Origin: Mycolicibacter virginiensis
Lineage (GTDB): Bacteria > Actinomycetota > Actinomycetes > Mycobacteriales > Mycobacteriaceae
DNA length: 64,000 nucleotides
Direction: 5' to 3'
Assembly (NCBI RefSeq): GCF_022374935.2
Contig: NZ_CP092430.2
Coordinates: 2,356,001 to 2,420,000, forward strand
Part shown: positions 1-10,442 of the stretch, piece by piece
How the letters are laid out: every line of letters begins with the position of its first letter
Numbering within the stretch: the stretch's first letter is position 1
The notes under the pieces: model-generated
Told to the model about the DNA's origin: nothing
The model's input: only the letters and a program-made list of their open reading frames with translations
Databases searched by the model: none
Program-made: the position numbers and the translations under genes

Positions 1-944
1 CCAATGCGGCGATGCAGCCCGGGCAGCCCCTGACCGACCGCGTCAAACTGATGATGGGGCCGTGGTACCACGTTTCGGATTACGACGGTCTGCACCTGTT
101 GGATCTGCAGCTGCGCTGGTTTGACTACTGGCTGAAAGATGATGCGGCGGCAGCTATCTCGGGCTCACCGTTCACCTTCCAGGCGATAGGCGACCGCCGC
201 TGGTTCCACACCAGGGAGTACCCGATTCCCGAGGCGACACCGACCCGGCTCTACCTGTCCCACGCCGGCCGGCTGACTGCCGACGCCCAGGAGGAGCAAA
301 GCCTGGCCGCGTTGCCGTACCGCTCGCACGGTCCGGTATCGGGGCGCAGCCTCGAACAGTGGTCGTTGGGGCTGAACAGTTTCGCCACCGCCGCAGCGGG
401 CGGCCGCACCCGTCACGACCAGGACAACCGCCGGGTGCAGCGCGGGGCGCTGACCTACACCACTGAGGCATTCGACTCGCCGACCCTGATCGCCGGCCCG
501 ATCACGCTGCGCGTGCAGGCGACCGCCGACACCACCGAGACACTGTGGGTCGCCCACCTCGACGATGTTGCGCCGGAGGGCGTCAATCGGCCGCTGACGC
601 TGGGGGCGCTGCTGGGCTCACACCGCGAGTTGGACCCGGACCGGACCTGGTACCTGCCGGATGGCACCGTGCTGCGCCCGCATCACATCAGCACGCGGTC
701 TGCGATGCGACCGGTGGAGCCAGGGGAGTTGACCGCCTACGACATCGAGATCTTCCCGACCGCAGCGCTGATCGCGCCGGGGCATCGGTTGCGACTGACG
801 GTGACCACCTACGATTTCCCGCACTTGGTTCCAACCGCGGCTACCCGACAGGCGTTGGCGGGTGGGCTCTACCAGGTGCATCAGGGCGGTCCCACCCCGT
901 CATTCCTGCTGCTGCCGTTGGCCGACCCGGACAGCCTGGACTGA
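1..944 (+). CDS. CocE/NonD-type serine hydrolase, C-terminal part (5' truncated by window)
   Basis: The frame is open to the left edge of the window, so only about 313 C-terminal residues are visible. CocE/NonD family enzymes hydrolyse esters or amides with an alpha/beta-hydrolase domain followed by a jelly-roll, galactose-binding-like C-terminal domain (X-Pro dipeptidyl peptidase C-terminal type). The visible part begins near GPWYH, which resembles the segment carrying the catalytic histidine in this family, then continues with LRWFDYWLK and a beta-rich domain ending in a typical PxxHRLRLTV stretch. The nucleophile and acid residues would lie upstream. The substrate cannot be told. A convergent SRPBCC gene follows after four bases. 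Confidence 0.85.
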   Translation, partial: NAAMQPGQPLTDRVKLMMGPWYHVSDYDGLHLLDLQLRWFDYWLKDDAAAAISGSPFTFQAIGDRRWFHTREYPIPEATPTRLYLSHAGRLTADAQEEQSLAALPYRSHGPVSGRSLEQWSLGLNSFATAAAGGRTRHDQDNRRVQRGALTYTTEAFDSPTLIAGPITLRVQATADTTETLWVAHLDDVAPEGVNRPLTLGALLGSHRELDPDRTWYLPDGTVLRPHHISTRSAMRPVEPGELTAYDIEIFPTAALIAPGHRLRLTVTTYDFPHLVPTAATRQALAGGLYQVHQGGPTPSFLLLPLADPDSLD

Positions 945-948
945 GCCG

Positions 949-1425
949 CTAGGGCTGCGCGGGCGCTTCTGCGACGTCGCGGATTCGTTCCAGGGTGCGG
1001 CGCATATCGCGAATGTTGTTGCGCTGCCGTAGAAAACCGCCAAACACGTAGTAGTACACGGTGGTCAGGAAGGAATTGGCCAGCTGGAACGATTCGGTGA
1101 CGTCGGTGCCATCCGCAGTGGGGGTGAGCTCGTAACGCCACCGGTTCACCGCGCGGTCACCGGCGAGCACCGCGAAGCCGAAGACCCGATTCGGTTCGCA
1201 CTCGGTGACCCGGCACGTGGTCCAGTACACCGGCCCGATCCCGTTGCGCCGCACATGCCCGCGGAATCGTGCGCCCACCGCGGGACCCTCAGCACCGTCG
1301 AGCCACTGCGCCTCAAAGGTCTCTGGAGAAAACTTCCCGATGTTACGAACGTCGGCCACCAGATCCCAGATCCGCTCGGCCGGGGCCGCCATATGAACTG
1401 TCGCCGAACCCTGCATGTTCGCCAT
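949..1425 (-). CDS. SRPBCC (START-like/polyketide cyclase) family protein
   Basis: A 158-residue protein with the hydrophobic-ligand-binding SRPBCC pattern: GSATVHMAAPAERIWDLVADV at the start, a conserved FSPET region, a central beta-rich segment (VYWTTCRVTECEPNRVFGF) and a long C-terminal helix (MRRTLERIRDVAEA). The family binds lipids or small hydrophobic molecules in a deep cavity. The ligand here is unknown. A longer reading to 1482 is possible but adds a non-conserved arginine-rich tail. ATG 1425 (MANMQ) or ATG 1416 fits the domain start better. The gene lies downstream of fbpB on the same strand but beyond a strong hairpin, so it is probably transcribed separately. Confidence 0.8.
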   Translation of the reverse strand: MANMQGSATVHMAAPAERIWDLVADVRNIGKFSPETFEAQWLDGAEGPAVGARFRGHVRRNGIGPVYWTTCRVTECEPNRVFGFAVLAGDRAVNRWRYELTPTADGTDVTESFQLANSFLTTVYYYVFGGFLRQRNNIRDMRRTLERIRDVAEAPAQP

Positions 1426-1469
1426 CCAATCACGTCGGCGACGCCACGGTAACCCCATCGGCGACAAAG

Positions 1470-1505
1470 CACTGGGCCCCACCCGGAATCGGGTGGGGCC
1501 CAGTG
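1470..1505 (-). terminator. Perfect 15-bp hairpin downstream of fbpB
   Basis: A perfect inverted repeat with arms 1470-1484 and 1491-1505 (core ACTGGGCCCCACCC) and a six-base loop starts 18 bases past the fbpB stop codon. On the minus strand it is followed only by a short T run (GCTTTG), so it would be a GC-rich intrinsic terminator lacking a good U-tract, a form common in mycobacteria. Position and strength support termination of fbpB transcription. Confidence 0.7.
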
Positions 1506-1522
1506 GGATGTCGGTGCAGAAC

Positions 1523-2838
<1,316 letters not shown>

Positions 2839-3966
2839 TTGGGGCGCGCGATTTTGGACACCGTACTGGGGCTGGCGATCACGCCGTCGACAATCGGCTG
2901 GGTCATGGCCGACGCCGGGGGCTCGGACTGCCCGACGGTTATCGGTGACGAGGTGAATGTCGCCGTCGGCGACGCCGGACCCGACGCGGTAGATCTGGCG
3001 GCACAAGCCTCAGCGGTGGCTGACCAGGTACGCACCATGCTGGCCGCGCGCGATGAACGACTGCACGGCGTGGCAGTGACCTGGAGCGATGAAGCGGCCG
3101 TCGGCGCCGCGCTGCTGCTCGAGTCGCTGGCCGACGCCGGCTTCGAGCACGTGGTTCCGGTGCGCTACAGCCAGGCCGCTATGTCGCTGGCCGCCGGAAT
3201 CGGCGCACGACACGCACGGGCCGCGGTATGCGTCGTCGAAGCCGAGGTGGCCAGCTTGGTCCTGCCCGACCAGCCGGATTCCCCCGAAGCGGTTGTCACC
3301 TGCCCGATCAACGGTCCCGACGATGTGATCGGCTGGCTGGGTGACACGGTGGCTTCGAGAGGCCAGCGACCGGAGGTGCTCCTGGTGGCCGGATCGGTGC
3401 GGGGCATGGACCGACTCGGGCGCCGTTTGGAGTCCAAGCTGTCGATTCCGGTGTTCGTTCAGGGCGGGGCGTTTCAGGAGTTGGCACGAGGCGCGGCCCA
3501 GGCCTTGGCGCCGCATGCCGAATTGACTTCGACGCCGCTCGAGGCGCCCGCGGCCGGCGTGGCGGTCGGTAGCAGCGGCCCGCGTCGTGTGCGGTCACTG
3601 CCCTATGCCGCAGCGCTGCTGATGTTGGCGGCAGGAGCGGTGACGTTGGTGGCCTCGGTAGCCGCCGCGTTGAGCTTGCAACTCGGCCCGAGCAGGGTAG
3701 AGCCGGATGCGACGCCACCGCAGCGCGCCACGGTGGCGCGCGTCGCCGTTCCCGCCGCGCCACCCCCGGCGGCCGCCCCGGCCCTTCCGCCGCCACCTGC
3801 CGCCCCCGTGCCCCCGAGCGAGACCCCGGAAGAGGCGCCAGCCGAGCTCGGTTCACTGTGGGATGCACCGCAGGCCGCACCGGACCTGCAGGAAACGTCA
3901 CCCGATGGCGTCCCCTCGCGGCTAGAACAGGTGCGGGACCACATTTTCGGCCCACCCGGCCGCTGA
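2839..3966 (+). CDS. Conserved mycobacterial hypothetical with one membrane segment and proline-rich tail
   Basis: I recognise this only as a mycobacterial hypothetical type, like the gene beside fbpB in M. tuberculosis (Rv1887 from memory). About 375 residues: an N-terminal alpha/beta region opening LGLAITPSTIGWV, with an alternation of strands reminiscent of actin/ASKHA-fold proteins (AVTWSDEAA, VLLVAGSVRGMDRLGRRLE), one transmembrane segment at about 254-280, then a proline/alanine-rich stretch (about 297-335) and a short acidic tail. No catalytic motif is evident. Stop codons confine the start to between 2821 and about 2854. TTG 2839 or TTG 2854 are the only usable codons, and an AGGA (2832-2835) sits very close to the first. 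The start is therefore uncertain. Confidence 0.7.
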   Translation: MGRAILDTVLGLAITPSTIGWVMADAGGSDCPTVIGDEVNVAVGDAGPDAVDLAAQASAVADQVRTMLAARDERLHGVAVTWSDEAAVGAALLLESLADAGFEHVVPVRYSQAAMSLAAGIGARHARAAVCVVEAEVASLVLPDQPDSPEAVVTCPINGPDDVIGWLGDTVASRGQRPEVLLVAGSVRGMDRLGRRLESKLSIPVFVQGGAFQELARGAAQALAPHAELTSTPLEAPAAGVAVGSSGPRRVRSLPYAAALLMLAAGAVTLVASVAAALSLQLGPSRVEPDATPPQRATVARVAVPAAPPPAAAPALPPPPAAPVPPSETPEEAPAELGSLWDAPQAAPDLQETSPDGVPSRLEQVRDHIFGPPGR

Positions 3967-3967
3967 G

Positions 3968-4516
3968 TCAGGCTGCGACGGTCCCCGAGAAGGACACCGT
4001 CACCTCGTCGGCGACCTGCATGGCCCCCATGAGCATCGAATAGCGCCGCACACCGAAGTCGCTGTGCAGCACCCTGCTGTCGCCGCTCAGCTGCCAGGAA
4101 CCGTCGGGTTGGTGGGCCGCCCGAAGTTCGACGACATGCGGCTTGCGCCGGCCGTGGATCTCCAGCTCACCGGTGAGCCGATAGCCGTCGTCGGTCGGTT
4201 CGATGTCGCTGGACCCGAACCGGATCAGTCGATGTTTCTTGCTGTCGAGGCATTTGAGCGCATTGCCGCGGATCAGCGTCTTCTCCGGTGCGGTTAGCGG
4301 AGTCATCCCGCCGTCGCCCTGCAGCACGCGCAGCGAATCGACCTCGACCGCCAGCTCTACTGCGGTAGGCCGGTCACCGGACCACGACACGGTTGCTTCC
4401 CAACGCTCCATAACGATGGTCAGCCGATGCCCCATCTTTGCCGCTCGCCCCGCCACATCGGTGCGGACCAGCAGCTGGCCGTGCGATGCGTCGAGCTGCC
4501 ATTGCTTTCCGGTCAT
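3968..4516 (-). CDS. YceI-family lipocalin-like protein
   Basis: A 182-residue protein of the YceI family, whose members form a lipocalin-like barrel binding isoprenoids or other amphiphiles. Matching landmarks are the opening WQLDASHGQLLVRTDVAGRA, a central LAVEVDSLRV strand, RLTGELEIHGRRKP (the usual GxLTIrGvtkpv position) and the closing region DFGVRRYSMLMGAMQVADEVTV. Unlike typical periplasmic YceI proteins it has no signal peptide, so a cytosolic or non-classical location is likely. A -10 element (TAAAGT) lies seven bases before ATG 4516, which supports this start over the longer frame to 4582. It converges with the preceding gene, one base separating the stops. Confidence 0.85.
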   Translation of the reverse strand: MTGKQWQLDASHGQLLVRTDVAGRAAKMGHRLTIVMERWEATVSWSGDRPTAVELAVEVDSLRVLQGDGGMTPLTAPEKTLIRGNALKCLDSKKHRLIRFGSSDIEPTDDGYRLTGELEIHGRRKPHVVELRAAHQPDGSWQLSGDSRVLHSDFGVRRYSMLMGAMQVADEVTVSFSGTVAA

Positions 4517-4523
4517 CCGCGGC

Positions 4524-4529
4524 ACTTTA
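4524..4529 (-). promoter_or_regulatory. -10 element TAAAGT, leaderless arrangement for the YceI gene
   Basis: TAAAGT on the minus strand followed by seven bases and ATG 4516 fits the mycobacterial TANNNT -10 with transcription starting at or next to the start codon. Inference from spacing only. Confidence 0.45.
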
Positions 4530-4641
4530 GCGGTCCCGCCCCGCCGGGTTTCGGCGGATTCGCGCTGACGTGCGACGACCACCCGTTAGGCTCTGACGCG
4601 TCGCCGATGGGTGGCGTGGATCGACAGACTGAGGGCGAAGA

Positions 4642-5064
4642 ATGATTCGTGAACTAGCTGCAGCTGCTTTCATCGCGGGAGCCGCGGGTGCAGTCGCTAT
4701 CAGCGCCGCACCGGATGCCGGTGCCTACCCCGGCGACGTGCCGGGGATGGTCGATGGCCAGCGCCAGGGCGACGCCTGCTTCAGCTGGGAGCGCTTCATC
4801 TACGGCCACGGCCCCAACGGCCAGGCGCTGGCGTGCCACTTCATCGCCAACCAGTTCCCGGCCAAGGACACCGGTTTCTGGCAGATCTCCTACCCGCTCT
4901 ACGGGGTGCAGGAGATCGGTTCGCCATGCCCGAACCCGCAGTCGGCCGCGCAGTCGCCCGACGGGCTGCCGTTGCTGTGCCTGGGCGCGCGCGGTTGGCA
5001 GCCCGGTATCTACACCGGAGGCATCGGTCCCTACTTCCCGCCGGGGATCGCCCAGGTCGGGTAG
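4642..5064 (+). CDS. Small secreted cysteine-containing protein of unknown function
   Basis: A 140-residue exported protein like the Rv1891-type small secreted proteins of mycobacteria (from memory of gene order). It has a signal peptide of about 28 residues (MIRELAAAAFIAG...DAGAYPGD) and four cysteines in the mature part (GDACFSWER, LACHFI, GSPCPNP, LLCLGAR), consistent with two disulfides outside the membrane. Glycine, proline and tryptophan are frequent and no enzymatic motif is visible. ATG 4642 is preceded by GGGCGAAGA, a weak ribosome-binding site. Its function is not known to me. Confidence 0.8.
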   Translation: MIRELAAAAFIAGAAGAVAISAAPDAGAYPGDVPGMVDGQRQGDACFSWERFIYGHGPNGQALACHFIANQFPAKDTGFWQISYPLYGVQEIGSPCPNPQSAAQSPDGLPLLCLGARGWQPGIYTGGIGPYFPPGIAQVG

Positions 5065-5157
5065 GCACACCTGCCGCATCCACCGGTCAGCTTCTGCCCA
5101 GACTGGTGCGCTAGCTTCGAGCGGACGATGGCCGCTCACGGTAAGGAGCAGCGCACC

Positions 5158-6177
5158 ATGCAACTGGGGATGATCGGTCTGGGGCGTATGGGCGCCAATC
5201 TCGTTCGGCGCATGGTCGACGGCGGTCACGAATGCGTCGTCTACGACCACAACGCCGACGCGGTCAGCGCACTGACCACCGAACCCAACACCACCGGCGT
5301 CTCGTCGTTGGCCGAGCTCGCGGCGCAGCTGTCCGCGCCGCGGGTGGTGTGGGTGATGGTGCCCGCCGGTGCCATCACCACCGGGGTCATCGAAGAACTT
5401 GCCGGCACACTGGAAGCTGGCGACATCGTGATCGACGGCGGCAACTCCTATTACCGCGACGACATCGCGCACGCAAAGGTCTTGGCCGACAAAGGTATTC
5501 ATCTTCTCGATTGCGGAACCAGTGGTGGGGTGTGGGGCCGCGAACGGGGCTACTGCCTCATGGTCGGCGGGGATCGGGCAGCGTTCGACCATGTCGAGCC
5601 GATCTTCGCGACCGTGGCTCCGGGGGTGGACGCGGCCCCGCGCACCCCGGGACGCGAGGGCGAGATCGCGCAAGCCGAGAAAGGCTATCTGTACTGCGGC
5701 CCGTCGGGGGCCGGGCACTTCGTGAAGATGGTGCACAACGGCATCGAGTACGGGATGATGGCCTCGATCGCCGAGGGGCTGAACATCTTGCACCACGCCA
5801 ACATCGGCAAACAGGATCAGCAGGGTGATGCCGAAACCGCGCCGTTGAGCAATCCCGAGTTCTATCGGTACGACATCGACATCGAGCAGGTCACCGAGGT
5901 CTGGCGGCGGGGCAGCGTAATCGGTTCCTGGTTGCTGGATCTGACCGCCAGTGCGCTGCAGAAGTCGCCGCAATTGGAGGAATTCGCCGGCCGGGTCTCC
6001 GATTCCGGCGAAGGCCGGTGGACCGTTATCGCCGCCATCGACGAGGGCGTCCCCGCGCCGGTGCTCACCACCGCGCTGTACGCACGATTCGCCTCTCGCC
6101 AGCTGTTCGAGTTTGGCGCAAAGGTGCTCTCGGCCATGCGCAAGCAGTTCGGCGGGCACGACGAGAAGTCCGGGTGA
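5158..6177 (+). CDS. gnd: 6-phosphogluconate dehydrogenase, decarboxylating, short (GndA/YqeC-like) form
   Basis: A 339-residue enzyme oxidising 6-phosphogluconate to ribulose 5-phosphate plus CO2 in the oxidative pentose-phosphate pathway. It has an N-terminal Rossmann motif MIGLGRMGANLVRRM, the DxGNSxYxDD substrate segment (IDGGNSYYRDD), GTSGGVWGRERGYCLMVGG, and the catalytic helix GHFVKMVHNGIEYGMM with the Lys and Asn usual for the family. The length is that of the short class (about 300-340) rather than the 470-residue class, and matches a Gnd2-type enzyme. The short class often prefers NAD, but the cofactor is not decided here. AAGGAG (5143-5148) precedes ATG 5158 at good spacing, so the ten upstream in-frame codons are excluded. 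Confidence 0.92.
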   Translation: MQLGMIGLGRMGANLVRRMVDGGHECVVYDHNADAVSALTTEPNTTGVSSLAELAAQLSAPRVVWVMVPAGAITTGVIEELAGTLEAGDIVIDGGNSYYRDDIAHAKVLADKGIHLLDCGTSGGVWGRERGYCLMVGGDRAAFDHVEPIFATVAPGVDAAPRTPGREGEIAQAEKGYLYCGPSGAGHFVKMVHNGIEYGMMASIAEGLNILHHANIGKQDQQGDAETAPLSNPEFYRYDIDIEQVTEVWRRGSVIGSWLLDLTASALQKSPQLEEFAGRVSDSGEGRWTVIAAIDEGVPAPVLTTALYARFASRQLFEFGAKVLSAMRKQFGGHDEKSG

Positions 6178-6296
6178 CCGGCTCGGCCTAACAACGCGGG
6201 GCTGTCGGCGCGATCCTGGCCGCTTCCCGCCCTGGCGTGCCAGTATGGGGAATGCCGCGGCGACGGCGGGAAACCCAGGTACCTGGTGCTCCGGTG

Positions 6297-7235
6297 ATGG
6301 CCGGTAGCGACAGGGCGACCGTGCGAGTGATCGCCCTGGGCGTGCTGCTGCTCGCGGCCGGCGCCACCACGCGCGGATACCTTCCCGGTGCCGCGCCCGA
6401 GTCACACCGCGCGAGCGCCGCTAGCACCGTGGAACCGATTGTGTTGTCGGCGTTGTTGGCGCTATCGGGCACGATCATCGCGGTCGCTGTCGTGCACCGG
6501 GCACGGCATCAACGCGCACGGGCCGGCAGCATCGGCCAGTTGTCCCTGACCGCTGGTGCCGGACGAGGACCGGTCTGGCGCGCGGTGCTGATCGTCGCGG
6601 CGGCGCTGGCGTTGTGGCTGCTGACCATCGTGATGCTGGCGAAGCTCGGTGGAGGACTCCGTATCGAGCTGCCGGCGGAGGTGCCCGGAACGGGTGAGAC
6701 GCCACCGGGTACACCGGGTGCGCCGGCCCCGCCGCCGGCCGCACCCAGCGGACTGGCCGGTGGCGCGTCCGCGTATCTGCTGGCCGTGGCCACCCTGCTG
6801 CTGGCTCTGCTGGCCACCGCGGTCCTCGCCGCACGCGCCCGGCGCCCACATCCCGCGCTGCCTGCGACCTTCGTGGTCCCGTCGATGGCGGACGCACCGA
6901 GTCCCGGTGAAAACCTGGTTCGGGCAGCAGAACTCGGCTTGGCCCGGATCGTCGATCCCAGTCGCGAGCCTCGCGCGGCGATCATCGCCTGCTACGCGGT
7001 GATGGAAAGCCACCTGGGCGCCGTTCCCGATATCGCACCCCGCGCCTTCGACACCCCCACCGAAGTGCTGGCGCGAGCCGTCGAACACCATGCCCTGCCC
7101 GCGGCCAACGCGACCCGGCTGGTGGAACTGTTCACCGAGGCGCGCTTCAGCGCCCACCTGATGACCGAGCGCGATCGCGCTGATGCGATCGCTGCGCTGC
7201 GGCAGGTTCTCGAGGAATTGCGGAATCCACGATGA
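6297..7235 (+). CDS. Membrane protein with C-terminal DUF4129-like domain (MoxR cluster gene 1)
   Basis: About 312 residues. Transmembrane segments lie near residues 10-27, 42-62, 98-117 and 160-182, with a proline-rich extracytoplasmic loop (TPGAPAPPPAAPS) between the last two. The soluble C-terminal region carries the DUF4129 pattern: DPREAIIACYAVMESHL-like, then FDTPTEVLARAVEH and LFTEARFSAHLMTERDRADAIAALRQVLEEL. DUF4129 proteins accompany MoxR ATPases and DUF58 proteins, and are suspected to act in cell-envelope protein maturation. The true start is uncertain: GTG 6237, ATG 6252 and ATG 6297 are in frame. It overlaps the next gene by ATGA, implying coupled translation. Confidence 0.8.
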   Translation: MAGSDRATVRVIALGVLLLAAGATTRGYLPGAAPESHRASAASTVEPIVLSALLALSGTIIAVAVVHRARHQRARAGSIGQLSLTAGAGRGPVWRAVLIVAAALALWLLTIVMLAKLGGGLRIELPAEVPGTGETPPGTPGAPAPPPAAPSGLAGGASAYLLAVATLLLALLATAVLAARARRPHPALPATFVVPSMADAPSPGENLVRAAELGLARIVDPSREPRAAIIACYAVMESHLGAVPDIAPRAFDTPTEVLARAVEHHALPAANATRLVELFTEARFSAHLMTERDRADAIAALRQVLEELRNPR

Positions 7236-7716
7236 AAGTGCTAGCGCTGCAAGGTGTCCTACTGATAGTTGGCGCTGAGCTCGTGGCGCTGATGACCCAC
7301 CAGCGTCAGCTGTTGTTCGCGGCGGCGGGCCTCGCGGTCGCGCTACCGGTCTTCGGTATTCGGCGCCTGCTGACCACGGGAGGCTCGCGACCACCGGCAG
7401 ATCCGGCGGCGACCGATGAACCCGGTGAGGCCCTGCGCCGGTGGCGCTCGGGAACCGAAGCCAGAATCCGCTGGTCGGAATCGACCAGAGCCGACTGGGA
7501 TCGGCGATGGCGACCGATCCTGGCGCGGCGGTTCGAGGTCTCCACCGGGCAGGGGAGGGCGAAGGATCCCGCTGCGTTCGCTGCCACCGGGGCGCTGTTG
7601 TTCGGCGACGAGCTTTGGCCGTGGGTCGATCCCGGCAACGTCGCACCCACCGGCGACAGCGGGTCCGGCCCCGGACGTGCTGTGCTGGAAGAGATCCTGT
7701 GCCGCCTGGAGCAGCG

Positions 7717-7720
<4 letters not shown>
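7232..7720 (+). CDS. Small membrane-anchored hypothetical (MoxR cluster gene 2)
   Basis: A 162-residue protein with two hydrophobic helices at the N terminus (about 3-20 and 28-44), followed by a charged cytosolic region with repeated tryptophans and arginines (RRWRSGTEARIRW, DWDRRWRPILARRF). No named domain is recognised. It is known only from context: it sits between a DUF4129 protein and a MoxR ATPase, with four-base ATGA overlaps at both ends, so it is translated as part of the cluster and probably works in the same membrane complex. Confidence 0.75.
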
Positions 7721-8696
<976 letters not shown>

Positions 8697-8700
<4 letters not shown>

Positions 8701-9971
8701 CGCACGACCCAGAGTTGCTCGAGATGGACGTCGTCATGCATTGGCGGGCATCCCCATTCGCCAAGGCGGTGGCCACCGGTGCCGCGCTGGCCCTGGTGCT
8801 GGCCGTGGGTGCATCGCGCTGGCAGCTGATCGCCTTTGCGGCACCGTTGCTCGGCGTCTTGTGCTCGTTGGACAGCCAGCGACCCGTTCCGAGCCTGCGG
8901 GTACATGCCACGCCGTCGGTGCAGCGCTGCTTCGAGACCGAGTCGGTCGAATTATCGGTCGGCGCAACGGTATCGGACGCCGACATGGTTCACGTGAGGC
9001 TGGCGGTATCGGCGCATCCGGCGCTCAGTCTCGAGACCGCGGAGTCCACCGTCGCAGCTGGGAGCCGACATACGGTCACTGCCACCGCCGGACGCTGGGG
9101 ACGGTACCCGATCCGGGCCATCGTGAGCACCGTGGCCCGGGGTGGTCTGCTGGTCGGGACGGGAACTGTCAAGGTCGCCGAGGTCACCGTATTCCCGCTG
9201 GCGCCGCCGCAGGCCACACCGGTCCCGCACAGCGACCTGCTCGACCGGGTCGGGACCCACCTCACCCGGCATCCGGGCCGCGGCGTGGAGTACGCCGACA
9301 TCCGCGCCTACGTTCCCGGCGATCCGCTGCGCTCGGTGAATTGGCCGGTCAGCGCACGACGCGGGAGCCTGCATGTCACTCAGCGTCTGACCGATCGTGG
9401 CGCCGACGTCGTGGTGTTGATCGACGCCTACCCGCAGCCTGCCGGCCCGGCGACCGAGGCAACCGAACGGTCGGTACTCGGCGCGGCGCAGGTGGTGCAG
9501 ACCGCGTTGCGCAATGGCGACCGTGCCGGCATCGTCATTCTCGGTGGCCGCCACCCGCGGTGGGTCGGTGCGGAGATCGGGCAGCGCCAGTTCTATCGCA
9601 TCGTCGACGCGGTCCTCGGTGCCGGCGACGGAGTCGAGTCGACCACCGGAACGCTGGCACCCCGGGCCGCGGTTCCATCGGGTGCGTTGATCATTGCGTT
9701 CTCCACGCTGCTGGACACCGAATTCGCACTGGCGCTGACCGATCTGCGAAAACGGGGCCACGTGGTGCTCGCGGTCGACGTGCTCGGCGGCTCACCATTC
9801 GAGAGCGACCTGGATCCGTTGGTGGCCCGGATCTGGACGCTGCAGCGCAGTGCCATGTATCGCGACATGGCCACCATCGGCGTCGATGTCGCCTCCTGGT
9901 CGTACGAGCAGCCGCTGGAGCAGGCGATGCGTGTGGTCACGCAGCGGCGCAGGCCTGCGGCGGTGCGGTGA
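8697..9971 (+). CDS. DUF58 / VWA-like protein (MoxR cluster gene 4)
   Basis: A 424-residue membrane-anchored protein with two N-terminal hydrophobic segments (about 21-38 and 42-58), a beta-rich middle part, and the DUF58 signature GRGVEYADIRAYVPGDPLRSVNW with ARRGSLHV (about 194-226). After it comes a VWA-like fold (VVVLIDAYPQ, GDRAGIVILGG). DUF58 proteins are the usual partners and likely clients of MoxR ATPases. The start is GTG 8697, overlapping the MoxR stop as GTGA. The VWA metal site is incomplete (DAYPQ in place of DxSxS), as is common in DUF58 proteins. Confidence 0.9.
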
Positions 9972-10438
9972 TGGCGCTTTCGCCCGGAATCGACGCGCGC
10001 CTGTCGCTGGGGCTGTCCGCCCTGTGCGGTCTGGCCGGCCTGTCGATGGCCGCGGTCGCCGGTTTCGGCGCCTCGGGTTTGGCAGTGACCGCGGCGCTGC
10101 TGGCCGCCGGTGCGGTGTTACTCGGGCTTCGCTGGAAAGCGGCGGCGACGATGGCGGTGTTGCTTGCGGCCGTCGCAATCGGTCTGGCCGATCCACCTGA
10201 TGTTTCGGCGGCGGTGGCCGGGCTGGCCGCGGTCGGCTACCTTGCGCTGCGCCACGTCGGCACACTGACTTTGCCGACAGCGATCTTTGCCCTCGGGTTC
10301 ACCGTCGCGGGGTTAGTCGCGACGGTGTTCCCGTGGCAGCTTCCTTGGCTACCGCTATTGGCGCCGTTTGCGGTATTCGGCCTTTATGCCGTTGCCGCAC
10401 AACCGTTTCTGCGCCCTTCTCTGGGCGCCGAGCGGTAA
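9971..10438 (+). CDS. Polytopic small membrane protein (MoxR cluster gene 5)
   Basis: A 155-residue, very hydrophobic protein with about five transmembrane helices and a short C-terminal tail (RPSLGAER). Its start ATG 9971 shares one base with the DUF58 stop. No family is recognised from sequence, but a small membrane protein ends many MoxR/DUF58 clusters. The next gene is convergent and only four bases separate the stops, so the five-gene unit ends here. Confidence 0.78.
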   Translation: MALSPGIDARLSLGLSALCGLAGLSMAAVAGFGASGLAVTAALLAAGAVLLGLRWKAAATMAVLLAAVAIGLADPPDVSAAVAGLAAVGYLALRHVGTLTLPTAIFALGFTVAGLVATVFPWQLPWLPLLAPFAVFGLYAVAAQPFLRPSLGAER

Positions 10439-10442
10439 TCGA

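Noticed and set aside
4654..6405. Long minus-strand open frame (about 583 codons) opposite the secreted protein and gnd
   Set aside because: It lies antisense to well-recognised genes, has shadow-like arginine/glycine-rich composition and no family resemblance.
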